From positions 1 through 64,000 of the forward strand of contig NZ_FOKF01000021.1 of the NCBI RefSeq assembly GCF_900111995.1: DNA of 64,000 bases. The letters are read 5' to 3'. Under the pieces are notes generated by a model. It saw only the letters and a list, made by a program, of their open reading frames with translations, had not been told where the DNA came from and did no database searches. This stretch comes from Collimonas sp. OK607 (GTDB lineage Bacteria; Pseudomonadota; Gammaproteobacteria; Burkholderiales; Burkholderiaceae_D). Below, piece by piece: positions 1-8,229 of this stretch. The position numbers were made by a program, and so were the translations under genes. The first letter of the stretch is position 1; each line of letters starts with the position of its first letter.

Positions 1-538
1 CCCAGGTAGGCGTCTGGTATTCGATGACGTTATTGGCGCCCGGCCAGTTGCGGCCCTTGACCAGATTCTGCGTACTCATGAATTGCTGACCGGTAGGATC
101 GAGATTCCAGACGTCATTGACGATGAACAGGTTTTTACCGAATTTGATCGAGCCGGCGCTACCGTTCAGGCCGACATAAGAACGCCGATTGAACAAGGCG
201 CTACCGTTGGTGCTGCCGTTGGTGGCGTCAAAACCGGATTCCAACAAGAAAAAGGCGCTCAATCCGCCACCCAGATCTTCGGTACCCTTGAAGCCGATCA
301 TGCTGGTGCCCCACTGATTGCCGGATGCCGCCAGCTTGCTGCCAGTCTGGCCGGTGGGATTGCCGTTGGCGTCTTTCAGCGCAACATTGGTTTGATAATC
401 GACGCCAGCGTCAACGCGACCGTAAATTGTGACATTGGTCTGTGCTTGTGCAGCACCGGCGGCAAGGCCGAACAAGCCGGCTAACGCGATAGCTGCAAGC
501 GACCGTGACGGCGCGCCGAGAGTTTTGGGAAAAATCAT
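1..538 (-). CDS. Gram-negative porin, Omp32-type (3' part outside window)
   Basis: Only the first 179 codons lie in the window; the gene runs off the left edge. The start ATG at 538 is preceded by an AAGGAG ribosome-binding site 8 bases away. The N-terminus is a typical signal peptide ending Ala-Gln-Ala, followed by the porin hallmark NVTIYGRVDAGVDY and later GFKGTEDLGGG and the Gly-rich strands of a 16-stranded trimeric porin. It should form a diffusion channel in the outer membrane. It is divergent from the GbpR-like regulator, and their shared promoter region carries the same motif as the chvE promoter, so a role in sugar entry is a reasonable inference. Confidence 0.9.
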   Translation of the reverse strand, partial: MIFPKTLGAPSRSLAAIALAGLFGLAAGAAQAQTNVTIYGRVDAGVDYQTNVALKDANGNPTGQTGSKLAASGNQWGTSMIGFKGTEDLGGGLSAFFLLESGFDATNGSTNGSALFNRRSYVGLNGSAGSIKFGKNLFIVNDVWNLDPTGQQFMSTQNLVKGRNWPGANNVIEYQTPTW

Positions 539-784
539 GTTTGCGTCTCCTTGAAATTATTATGAGTTCACCCACTGCAGGACTGTCTCCCTTAGATAAG
601 CAAGCTTGACGGCGCCAGGCCAGCGTGAATGTGGCCTCATAGTAAGGATTGCAGTGATATCAATCCAATGAATTTTTGCGCCATATCAATACTGAATTTG
701 GTATCATTTTGAGAGCTTCACCACGGTGACGAAATTAGTGGAGCTAGCAAGCTACGTATAAAAAAATTAACTTTCGAGACAACA
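539..784. promoter_or_regulatory. Divergent porin/gbpR promoter region with TGATATCAA motif
   Basis: This AT-rich gap separates the porin (minus) and LysR gene (plus). At 655-691 it holds TGATATCAATCCAATGAATT and continues TTTGCGCCATATCAATA, followed by GGTATCATTTT. The same string, with few changes, occurs at 12386-12422 upstream of chvE. TGATATCA is itself a palindrome, as expected of a LysR-type site. The link to the neighbouring GbpR-like regulator is inference. Confidence 0.6.
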
Positions 785-1726
785 ATGCCTACCAACGACA
801 CCAACTGGTTTCTGCGCGCACGCCTGAAAACCCGTCAGCTGCTCTTGCTGATAGCACTGGATGAGGAGCGCAATATCCATCGTGCAGCGGAAGCGCTCAA
901 CATGACGCAGCCGGCCGCCTCCAAGCAACTCAAGGATCTGGAAGACATGCTGGATGTGCAGCTGTTCGAGCGTCTGCCGCGCGGCATGCGGCCGACCATC
1001 TATGGCGAAGCCATGATCCGCCATTCACGCATGGCGCTGACCAGTTTGTCGCATGCGCACGACGACATCACGGCGCTGAAATCCGGCCTGTCGGGACAAG
1101 TCAATGTCGGTGCGATCCTGTCGCCCGGCATGGTGCTGCTGCCGCCGGCGATCGCGCGGCTCAAGCAGCAGGCGCCGATGCTGCGGATCGGGGTCGAGGT
1201 CGAGAGCAGCAATATCTTGCTGGAACGGTTGCAGCGCGGCTCGCTGGATTTCCTGGTGGCGCGCATCATGGATCAGGACGATAACCGCAATCTCGAATAT
1301 GAAGAGTTATCGGACGAACCGGTATGCGCGGTGGCGCGCGTCGATCACCCCTTGCGCCATGTCACGAACCTGCAACTGAAGGATATCGCCGACGCCGGCT
1401 GGATCCTGCCGCCCAAGGGCAGCATCTTGCGCCATCGGGTCGACATGATGTTTCACAAGGACGGCCTGGCGCCTCCCGCAAACGTGGTCGACACCACCGC
1501 GATCCTGGTCATCAGCAGCCTGCTGCAGCAGACCGATTTCCTGCACGTGATGCCGGCCGAAGTGGCGCGCTTTTATGTCCAGGTGAATGTGTTGGCGATA
1601 TTGCCGATCGAGCTGCCGTGCAAGATGGATGGCTTCGGCATCATCACCCGGCGTTTGCAGATCCTTTCGCCGGGCGCGAAAATCCTGCAGCAAACGATTC
1701 GTGACGTGGCGGCGCAAATCTACTAA
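785..1726 (+). CDS. gbpR: LysR-family regulator, GbpR-like (galactose/arabinose-binding protein regulator)
   Basis: A 313-residue LysR-type transcription factor. The helix-turn-helix lies at about residues 20-80 (LNMTQPAASKQLKDLE is the recognition region) and the substrate-binding domain fills the rest. The sequence resembles GbpR, the regulator that in Agrobacterium and Azospirillum controls the sugar-binding protein gene chvE/sbpA in response to L-arabinose, D-galactose or D-fucose. The ChvE-GguAB transporter and oxidative pentose genes follow downstream on the opposite strand, which supports this role. The Shine-Dalgarno signal before the start is weak. The exact inducer cannot be read from the sequence. 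Confidence 0.78.
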   Translation: MPTNDTNWFLRARLKTRQLLLLIALDEERNIHRAAEALNMTQPAASKQLKDLEDMLDVQLFERLPRGMRPTIYGEAMIRHSRMALTSLSHAHDDITALKSGLSGQVNVGAILSPGMVLLPPAIARLKQQAPMLRIGVEVESSNILLERLQRGSLDFLVARIMDQDDNRNLEYEELSDEPVCAVARVDHPLRHVTNLQLKDIADAGWILPPKGSILRHRVDMMFHKDGLAPPANVVDTTAILVISSLLQQTDFLHVMPAEVARFYVQVNVLAILPIELPCKMDGFGIITRRLQILSPGAKILQQTIRDVAAQIY

Positions 1727-1807
1727 AGTACAGACGTTCGCCCTGATAGTGGCGATAAACATCGTGATTCGGTACAGTCGATAAAAATCAGAAAAAGGGG
1801 ATGATCA

Positions 1808-2635
1808 ATGTTAGCCAAATTAACCAAATACCGATTTTCGGCTTTTATCGCAGCCGCCTTCTTTGTATGTGATGCGGGCGCGCAGACAGCCGTGACCGAG
1901 GTCCAGGCGCCACCGGAATCAAGCATTCCGGCCGGCCCCAGGGGAGTCGCGATTCAGGAAGGCCGGAAACTGATGAACGAGACCCATCAGCGCTTGCCAA
2001 AAAATGTCGGGAACGGCCTCAATTGCACCAATTGTCATCTGGCTGGCGGCGCTACGGCGAACGCGTCACCATGGGTCGGCATCTGGGGAGTTTTCCCGGA
2101 ATACCGTTCGCGCAGCGGCAAGCTGATCTCCTTGCAGGAACGGATCAACGATTGTTTTGAACGTTCGATGAATGGCAAGCCGCTGCCATATACATCGGCG
2201 GAAATGACGAATATCCTGGCATACATGCAGTGGTTGTCGAGCGGCGTGCCCACTGGCGTCAGCGTGAAGGGACGAGGTTTCGGACCGGTCGACCAGAAAC
2301 TCAAGGCGGATCCAAACCATGGCAAGCAGGTGTATGCAGATAAATGCGCCAGCTGTCATGGTGCAGACGGATCCGGCATGAAAAACGGCGAACACGGCTA
2401 CACCTTCCCGCCGCTATGGGGAGCGAACTCCTTCAACGACGGCGCCGGAATGGCCCGCACCTACACGGCAGCAGCGTTCGTCAAGCACAACATGCCGCTG
2501 GGTCAAGGCGGCACCCTGACGGACCAGGAGGCGGTCGATGTAGCGGGATTTTTCACCCACCAGCCGAGACCGGTCTATCCTGGAAAATCACATGACTGGC
2601 CGCTAGGTGACAAACCTAAGGATGCGCGTAGCTGA
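1808..2635 (+). CDS. tsdA: Diheme c-type cytochrome, TsdA-like thiosulfate dehydrogenase
   Basis: A 275-residue periplasmic protein with a signal peptide (cleavage near residue 25, after AGA) and two heme c sites, CTNCH at 73-77 and CASCH at 180-184. Cys116 in the segment ERINDCFERSMNG matches the position of the unusual cysteine axial ligand of TsdA, which oxidises two thiosulfates to tetrathionate. An AAGGGG ribosome-binding site precedes the ATG. It sits alone between the regulator and the convergent dehydrogenase gene, ending 4 bp from it. It could be a related diheme cytochrome of another function; no partner tsdB is present in the window. Confidence 0.72.
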   Translation: MLAKLTKYRFSAFIAAAFFVCDAGAQTAVTEVQAPPESSIPAGPRGVAIQEGRKLMNETHQRLPKNVGNGLNCTNCHLAGGATANASPWVGIWGVFPEYRSRSGKLISLQERINDCFERSMNGKPLPYTSAEMTNILAYMQWLSSGVPTGVSVKGRGFGPVDQKLKADPNHGKQVYADKCASCHGADGSGMKNGEHGYTFPPLWGANSFNDGAGMARTYTAAAFVKHNMPLGQGGTLTDQEAVDVAGFFTHQPRPVYPGKSHDWPLGDKPKDARS

Positions 2636-2639
2636 GCAA

Positions 2640-3431
2640 TCAAGCCCAACCTGCATCGACGATGAATTCCTGGGCAGTGCACATCGCACTGTCATCCGCG
2701 GCCAGGAACAAGACCATGCGCGCCAGATGCCACGGTTGCAGTTTCCCGGGCAGGCACTGGTTGCGCTTGATGTCTTCCTCGCCTGCGGCATCCAGCCATA
2801 AGGCGACCTGCCTTTCGGTCATCACCCATCCCGGCGACACGGTATTGACGCGGATGTTGTGCGGCCCCAGGTCGCGCGCCAGGCCGCGTGTCAGGCCGAC
2901 TACGGCAGCCTTGGCCGTGGTGTACACCGGATAACCGCCGTTCGACAGATGCCAGCTGATCGAGCTGAGATTGATGATCGATCCGCCGCCTTTTTTTTGC
3001 ATGCCCGGTGCGACTGCCTGGCAGGTAAAGAACATCGGGCGCTGATTGATTGCAATCCGGTCGTCCCAATAATCGACGGTCACTTCTGCCAGCTGATGGC
3101 GCTGGTCGTTGGCGGCATTATTGACCAGCACATCGAATGCACCCAACTCTTGCGCCAATCCTTGTATGGTCGCCTGCAACGCTGCAATGTCACGGATATC
3201 GCAATGGCGAAATAGCGGCTTGACGAGACCAGTTGCGGCCAGGCTTTCACACAAAGCCTCGCTGGCTTCCTTTTCGATATCGACGAAAGCCACGCGCGCG
3301 CCTTGTTCCGCAAACGCGCTGACAATCGCCGCGCCGATACCGCTGCCGCCGCCGGTGATGAATACGTTCTTGTCTTTCAGGCTGGGGAAACGCGCCAGCT
3401 GCGCTTCTGCCATATCGTTTACTACCGGCAT
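2640..3431 (-). CDS. SDR sugar 1-dehydrogenase, XylB-like
   Basis: A 263-residue short-chain dehydrogenase with the NAD(P)-binding TGGGSGIG at 26-33, the NNAA structural motif at 104-107, and the catalytic Ser157/158-Tyr170-Lys174 set (YTTAK). The overall sequence, including WHLSNGG and the C-terminal DAGW, resembles Caulobacter XylB, the D-xylose dehydrogenase that opens the Weimberg pathway. It would oxidise an aldopentose (or galactose/fucose) to its lactone. AGGAG lies 5 bases before the ATG at 3431. It is the last gene of the minus-strand sugar cluster, separated from the aldehyde dehydrogenase by 54 bp. The true substrate is inferred from context. Confidence 0.8.
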   Translation of the reverse strand: MPVVNDMAEAQLARFPSLKDKNVFITGGGSGIGAAIVSAFAEQGARVAFVDIEKEASEALCESLAATGLVKPLFRHCDIRDIAALQATIQGLAQELGAFDVLVNNAANDQRHQLAEVTVDYWDDRIAINQRPMFFTCQAVAPGMQKKGGGSIINLSSISWHLSNGGYPVYTTAKAAVVGLTRGLARDLGPHNIRVNTVSPGWVMTERQVALWLDAAGEEDIKRNQCLPGKLQPWHLARMVLFLAADDSAMCTAQEFIVDAGWA

Positions 3432-3485
3432 ATCAACTCCTGTTCGATGTGATGCGTAGAAAATTCGCTTAGCTTGCTTGCTACT

Positions 3486-5066
3486 TTATTTGTTACTCAA
3501 CTGGCCATTAATACGCTGCCTGATCGCCAGGGGATTACTGTCCTGAATCGCTGCGGGCAGCAAATCCTGCGGTATGTTTTGATACGAAACCGGCCGTAAA
3601 AAACGCTGGATCGCAGCCGTGCCCACAGACGTCGCGCGACTGTCCGATGTGGCCGGGAATGGTCCGCCGTGAACCATGGAATAGGACACCTCAACTCCAG
3701 TCGGAAAGCCATTCGCCAGAATCCGCCCCACCTTGCGTTCAAGGATCGGCAACAGTCCGCGCACGGCCTGGTGATCGCCGTCAGTCATCTGCAAAGTTGC
3801 GGTCAGCTGCCCTTCCAGATGTTCTGCGACAGCAAGCATTTCAGCCATATCGCGGCAAGCGATCAGCAATGAAGCCGGCCCGAATATTTCTTCCGACAAT
3901 TGCGGATCGGCCAGGAAATCCTGGGCGCTGGTACTGAACAATGCCGGTACACCGCTACCCGCCGCGTCGCTGGCAACGCCCTGGCTGAGGTGGCGTACTC
4001 TGGAGTTGGCAGCAAGACGGCCGACACCTTTTTGATACGCATGATGAATGCCAGCCGTCAGCATGGTCGCCGCATTACGCTGCGCCAGTTGCGCAGCGGC
4101 AGCCGCACTGAAGCGTTCCAGATCGGGACCTTGCAATGCCAGCACCAGGCCGGGATTGGTGCAAAACTGGCCAACGCCCAGCACCAGCGAATCGACGAAA
4201 GCGGTGGCCAGCGGTTCAGCGTTGTCAGCCAGCGCCTGCGGCAACAGGAATACCGGATTGATGCTGCTCATTTCGGCATACACCGGGATCGGTTGTGGCC
4301 GTGCGGCAGCTGCCGCCATCAATGCCAGGCCACCCTGGCGCGAGCCGGTGAAACCGACCGCCTGTATCGCCGGATGCTGCACCAGTTCGATGCCAAGATC
4401 GTTGCCGATACCGGTCAGCAGCGAAAATACGCCTTCCGGAAAACCTGCTGCCGATACCGCTTTCTGGACCGCCCGCCCGACCAGCTCGGAGGTTCCGGGA
4501 TGGGCTGGATGGGCTTTCACCACAACCGGGCAACCTGCCGCCAACGCCGCGGCGGTATCACCGCCGGCGACTGAAAACGCCAAGGGGAAATTACTGGCGC
4601 CGAACACCGCAACCGGTCCCAATGCAATCATGCGCAGACGTAAATCGACGCGTGGAAAAGGTTGGCGATCCGGAAGTGCGGGGTCGATCCGTGCGTCCTG
4701 CCATGATCCTTCGCGCAGCACCTCGGCAAATAACTTGAGCTGGCCCACGGTGCGGCCGCGTTCGCCTTCCAGCCTGGCGCGCGGCAAACCGCTTTCACTC
4801 ATCGCACGCTCTATCAGCTGATCGCCAAGCGCCAGGATATTTTCAGCGATACTTTCCAGGAAGCGGGCGCGCGTCTCCGGGTCGGTATTCCGATAGGGAT
4901 CCAAAGCGATCCGGGCCAACTCGCAAGCGCAGTCGACTTCGGCTTTGCCTGCAGTATGGAATGCTGGTTGTAGTTCGCTGGCTGTGGCGGGATTGAATGC
5001 AAAAAAGGCGGTTCCTCCGCCTTTGATATGAGAAGCGCCGATCAGCGATTCACCTGTGATGTCCAT
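3486..5066 (-). CDS. 2-ketoglutarate semialdehyde (2,5-dioxovalerate) dehydrogenase, NADP-type
   Basis: A 526-residue aldehyde dehydrogenase of the family that oxidises 2-ketoglutarate semialdehyde to 2-ketoglutarate, the last step of non-phosphorylating pentose and hexarate catabolism. The cofactor-binding segment VFGASNFPLAFS is at 154-165, GFTGSRQGG at 238-246, the general base Glu265 in AEMSS, and the nucleophile Cys302 in GQFCTNPG. The long N-terminus and missing C-terminal oligomerisation tail fit the KGSADH (type III) branch rather than common NAD-dependent ALDHs. It lies 42 bp downstream of the FAH-fold gene, in the same direction, and completes the pathway. Confidence 0.88.
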   Translation of the reverse strand: MDITGESLIGASHIKGGGTAFFAFNPATASELQPAFHTAGKAEVDCACELARIALDPYRNTDPETRARFLESIAENILALGDQLIERAMSESGLPRARLEGERGRTVGQLKLFAEVLREGSWQDARIDPALPDRQPFPRVDLRLRMIALGPVAVFGASNFPLAFSVAGGDTAAALAAGCPVVVKAHPAHPGTSELVGRAVQKAVSAAGFPEGVFSLLTGIGNDLGIELVQHPAIQAVGFTGSRQGGLALMAAAAARPQPIPVYAEMSSINPVFLLPQALADNAEPLATAFVDSLVLGVGQFCTNPGLVLALQGPDLERFSAAAAAQLAQRNAATMLTAGIHHAYQKGVGRLAANSRVRHLSQGVASDAAGSGVPALFSTSAQDFLADPQLSEEIFGPASLLIACRDMAEMLAVAEHLEGQLTATLQMTDGDHQAVRGLLPILERKVGRILANGFPTGVEVSYSMVHGGPFPATSDSRATSVGTAAIQRFLRPVSYQNIPQDLLPAAIQDSNPLAIRQRINGQLSNK

Positions 5067-5108
5067 GCTTTTCCTAACAATAATATGGCGGCGGTCAGAA
5101 ATTCCGAA

Positions 5109-6104
5109 TCACAGCGGGCGAATCTGCGGTGTCGTCAAAGTCTCTACTGCGAGCCGGTTACGCAACGGCGGCCCGAACGCAGCCACGTCGATCTCGAAGG
5201 TTTCTCCGGGGGCTACCTGGATGCCGTCCGAGCAACTCAAGGTCGCAGTGCCGAAGAAATGGATATGCACATCGCCAGGGCGTCGGAACAGCGGGTATTT
5301 GAAGTGGTGGTACTCCAGGTTGGCAACCGTATGCGACATGTTATCTTCGCCGCTGACAAACGGCTTTTCCCAACGCACCTCGCCGTTGACGCCGCGAATA
5401 CGCGACATGCCTTCCACATGCGGCGGCAAATCGCCTAGCAGCAAAGCTGGGCCGACAGCGCAAACCCGTAGTTTGGAGTGCGCCAGATACAGATAGTTCT
5501 GACGTTCGGTGACATGATCGGAAAACTCATTACCAATCGCGAAGCCGAGCCGGCATGGCGTGCCGTCTGCGGCAATCACATATAGCGCGGCAATCTCGGG
5601 CTCTTCACCGCCATCCAGCGCAAATTGCGGCATCGTCAACGGCTGCTCACCGGCGCAGACGATACTGCCGTCGCCCTTGTAAAACCATTCCGGCTGCACT
5701 CCGGTCTGGCCGGGCTGCGGCTTGCCGCCTTCCAGGCCCATGCGGAACATTTTCATGCTGTCGGTCAGGGTATCGACATCGCTGATTTTCTTATGCATGG
5801 CGTCGCGGCCGTCGGCACTGCCCAGATGGGTAAGGCCGGTGCCTGTGACGTAGCAATGGGCGCTGTCGCTGTGATCCAGCGGAGGCAGCAAACGGCCGGC
5901 TTTAGCAACTTCAGCATAATCCAGAACGACAGCTCCCAGTCCGGCACTAGCCAGGCTTTGCAACGAACTGCTGGCAGCAATCGCTGCTTGCGCCAGCTGA
6001 TAGGTTGAGGCATAGCCTTCCACTACATGGATGTTACGGCCTTCATCTTCCAGTACCCCGATCCGACGCTGTCCGTCGGCTTGCTTGAATTGAACCAACA
6101 GCAT
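5109..6104 (-). CDS. gguC: FAH-superfamily GguC/AraD1 protein, probable 2-keto-3-deoxypentonate dehydratase
   Basis: A 331-residue protein of the fumarylacetoacetate hydrolase fold with the GguC/AraD1 signature: a small N-terminal domain, TGTGLTHLGSADGRDAMH at about 90-107 and the metal-binding GGEEPEIAAL region. gguC is linked to chvE-gguAB in Agrobacterium, and a FAH-fold enzyme (XylX) dehydrates 2-keto-3-deoxyxylonate in Caulobacter. The same step is therefore the likely role here, giving 2-ketoglutarate semialdehyde for the next enzyme. The start at 6104 (MLLVQF) has GGAG 7 bases upstream; the frame stays open further upstream through a REP element but that part has no homology-like content. 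Confidence 0.78.
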   Translation of the reverse strand: MLLVQFKQADGQRRIGVLEDEGRNIHVVEGYASTYQLAQAAIAASSSLQSLASAGLGAVVLDYAEVAKAGRLLPPLDHSDSAHCYVTGTGLTHLGSADGRDAMHKKISDVDTLTDSMKMFRMGLEGGKPQPGQTGVQPEWFYKGDGSIVCAGEQPLTMPQFALDGGEEPEIAALYVIAADGTPCRLGFAIGNEFSDHVTERQNYLYLAHSKLRVCAVGPALLLGDLPPHVEGMSRIRGVNGEVRWEKPFVSGEDNMSHTVANLEYHHFKYPLFRRPGDVHIHFFGTATLSCSDGIQVAPGETFEIDVAAFGPPLRNRLAVETLTTPQIRPL

Positions 6105-6120
6105 GTGTTTCTCCGGTTTT

Positions 6121-6191
6121 GTAGGGTGGGCACGCTTTTGTGCCCACGCGGATATCAAAACAGCATGGGCACAAAAGCGTGCCCACCCTAC
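6121..6191. repeat. REPIN-like element, copy A
   Basis: Two REP units face each other: GTAGGGTGGGCACGCTTTTG on the left and its near-exact reverse complement ending at 6191. Each unit begins GTAG and folds on GTGGGCAC/GTGCCCAC. The element lies inside the sugar operon, between the dehydratase stop and the gguC start, so it is transcribed. It is the shortest of the five copies. Confidence 0.85.
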
Positions 6192-6199
6192 GATTGCAA

Positions 6200-7945
6200 T
6201 TAGTGAGAATGTTTTGGCACTGCCGAACCACGGCAACCGACCAGGAAATCGAAATCGCAGCCTTCGTCGGCTTGCAATACCCGATCGATATACAAGCGCT
6301 GGTACCCGCTGTGTGCGGTCACGGTTTCCGCGTTCACTATGGCTCTTGCTGTCTGGCGCTGTGCCATTTCGGCATCGCTGATATCCAGGTGCAAACGCCC
6401 TGCTTCGCAATCCAGTTCGATCCAGTCGCCGTCCTGCACAATTCCCAGCGGTCCGCCGGCAGCCGCTTCCGGCGCCACGTGCAGGACCACAGTACCGTAA
6501 GCTGTGCCGCTCATGCGGGCATCGGAAATCCGCACCATGTCTTTGATGCCCTGCGCCAGCAACTTCGGCGGCAAGCCCATGTTGCCGACTTCGGCCATGC
6601 CGGGATAACCTTTCGGTCCGCAATTTTTCATCACCAGCACTGAGCTGGCATCGACATCCAGTTCCGGATCGTTGATACGTTCCTTGTAATGCGCAAAATC
6701 TTCGAACACTACCGCCTTACCGCGATGCTTCATCAGTTCCGGCGAGGCGGCGGATGGTTTGAGTACCGCACCGCGCGGCGCCAGGTTGCCGCGCAAGATG
6801 CAGATGCCGCCATCAGCAATCAAAGGCTTGTCGATGACACGGATTACTTCGTCGTTGTAGATTGGCGCGTCCTGGTTATTCTCCCAGAGGGATTTACCGT
6901 TCACCGTCAAGGCATCCTTGTGCGGCAACAACCCGGCTTCGCCCAGGCGGCGCAGCACGCCTGGCAAACCACCTGCGTAATAGAACTCTTCCATCAGGAA
7001 GCGGCCGGACGGCTGCAAATCGACCAGTGTCGGCGTGCCACGACCAATTTTTGTCCAGTCTTCCAATTCGAGCGGGACGCCGATACGGGCGGCGATCGCC
7101 TTCAAATGAATTACCGCATTAGTCGAACCACCGATCGCGGCGTTGACACGGATGGCGTTTTCAAATGCGGCGCGCGTCAGTATTTTCGACAACCGCAAGT
7201 CTTCCCACACCATGTCGACAATCCGCATGCCCGACATGTGCGCCAACACATAACGGCGCGCATCCACTGCGGGAATCGCCGCATTGTGCGGCAAGGAAGT
7301 ACCCAGCGCCTCGGCCATGCACGCCATGGTGGAAGCCGTGCCCATGGTGTTGCAGGTACCGGCCGAGCGCGACATGCCGGATTCGGCCGCCAGGAATTGA
7401 TGCATGGTGATCTGGCCGCCTTTGACGGCCTCGCTCAGTTGCCAGACAGCGGTGCCGGAACCGAGATCCTTGCCTTCGTGCTTACCGTTCAGCATCGGGC
7501 CGCCGGTGACCACAATCGCCGGGATATCGCAGCTGGCCGCGCCCATCAGCAACGCCGGCGTGGTCTTATCGCAGCCGACCAACAGCACCACCGCGTCCAT
7601 CGGATTGCCGCGTATCGATTCTTCCACATCCATGCTGGCGAGATTACGGGTCAGCATGGCGGTTGGCCGCAAATTCGATTCGCCGTTGGAAAACACTGGA
7701 AATTCCACCGGGAATCCGCCCGCTTCATAAATGCCACGTTTGACATGTTCGGCAATCTTGCGGAAGTGCGCGTTGCATGGTGTCAGCTCGGACCAGGTAT
7801 TGCAGATGCCGATGATCGGCTTGCCCTGGAATTCATGATCGGGAATTCCCTGGTTCTTCATCCAGCTGCGGTACATCATGCCGTTCTTGTCGTTGCTGCC
7901 AAACCATTCGGCGGAACGGAGCGGGCGTTTTTTATCGACAGTCAT
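6200..7945 (-). CDS. IlvD/Edd-family pentonate dehydratase, probable L-arabinonate dehydratase
   Basis: A 581-residue [Fe-S]-dependent sugar-acid dehydratase. The cluster cysteines are visible in CNTWSELTPCN, GCDKT and GTCNTMGTAST, with the active-site region DARMSGTAYG near the C-terminus and the end motif GCRGSAV. The sequence is close to the rhizobial L-arabinonate dehydratase type, which also acts on some other five- and six-carbon sugar acids. It removes water from the acid to give the 2-keto-3-deoxy acid. The start at 7945 (MTVDKK) has AAGGA 8-9 bases upstream; an open extension to 8071 lacks family sequence and was not used. It is transcribed with gguB upstream and gguC downstream. Confidence 0.85.
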   Translation of the reverse strand: MTVDKKRPLRSAEWFGSNDKNGMMYRSWMKNQGIPDHEFQGKPIIGICNTWSELTPCNAHFRKIAEHVKRGIYEAGGFPVEFPVFSNGESNLRPTAMLTRNLASMDVEESIRGNPMDAVVLLVGCDKTTPALLMGAASCDIPAIVVTGGPMLNGKHEGKDLGSGTAVWQLSEAVKGGQITMHQFLAAESGMSRSAGTCNTMGTASTMACMAEALGTSLPHNAAIPAVDARRYVLAHMSGMRIVDMVWEDLRLSKILTRAAFENAIRVNAAIGGSTNAVIHLKAIAARIGVPLELEDWTKIGRGTPTLVDLQPSGRFLMEEFYYAGGLPGVLRRLGEAGLLPHKDALTVNGKSLWENNQDAPIYNDEVIRVIDKPLIADGGICILRGNLAPRGAVLKPSAASPELMKHRGKAVVFEDFAHYKERINDPELDVDASSVLVMKNCGPKGYPGMAEVGNMGLPPKLLAQGIKDMVRISDARMSGTAYGTVVLHVAPEAAAGGPLGIVQDGDWIELDCEAGRLHLDISDAEMAQRQTARAIVNAETVTAHSGYQRLYIDRVLQADEGCDFDFLVGCRGSAVPKHSH

Positions 7946-8047
7946 CTTTGGCTTCCTTTTGAATTGTCTGGGCGGCATCCTTCCGCACCGGGGCAGATGC
8001 CAGTTGGTACAGTGCTTCGCAAATGATGAAGCCCCATAAGCGCTGCC

Positions 8048-8126
8048 TTTTTGCACCAGGCGTCGTTGCAAATCCTCGCGATAGTCCCGCTATCACTCCG
8101 GTTTGCGCCTAGCCTGGCACAAAAAA
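8048..8126 (-). other. Long imperfect hairpin between gguB and the dehydratase gene
   Basis: In the 284 bp between the two genes two arms of about 37 bases face each other. The left arm 8048-8084 starts TTTTTGCACCAGGC and ends GATAG; the right arm is its imperfect reverse complement at 8090-8126, with a TCCCG loop. About three quarters of the positions pair. The element would fold in the polycistronic RNA. It does not match the REP elements in this window. It may be a member of a genomic repeat family or a processing site. Confidence 0.6.
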
Positions 8127-8229
8127 TCAGCACTTCTGTGACTCCCCCATTCACGAAGTACTGTACAAAAATTAAATCTGGAAAATCGCCAGCTGCGGAT
8201 CAGTCATCCGCAGCGGCATTGCAGTGGTT

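Noticed and set aside
6689-8026. Long plus-strand open frame (445 codons) opposite the dehydratase gene
   Set aside because: It has no recognisable domain and has the composition of an antisense shadow of a strongly biased gene; the minus-strand frame carries all dehydratase motifs.
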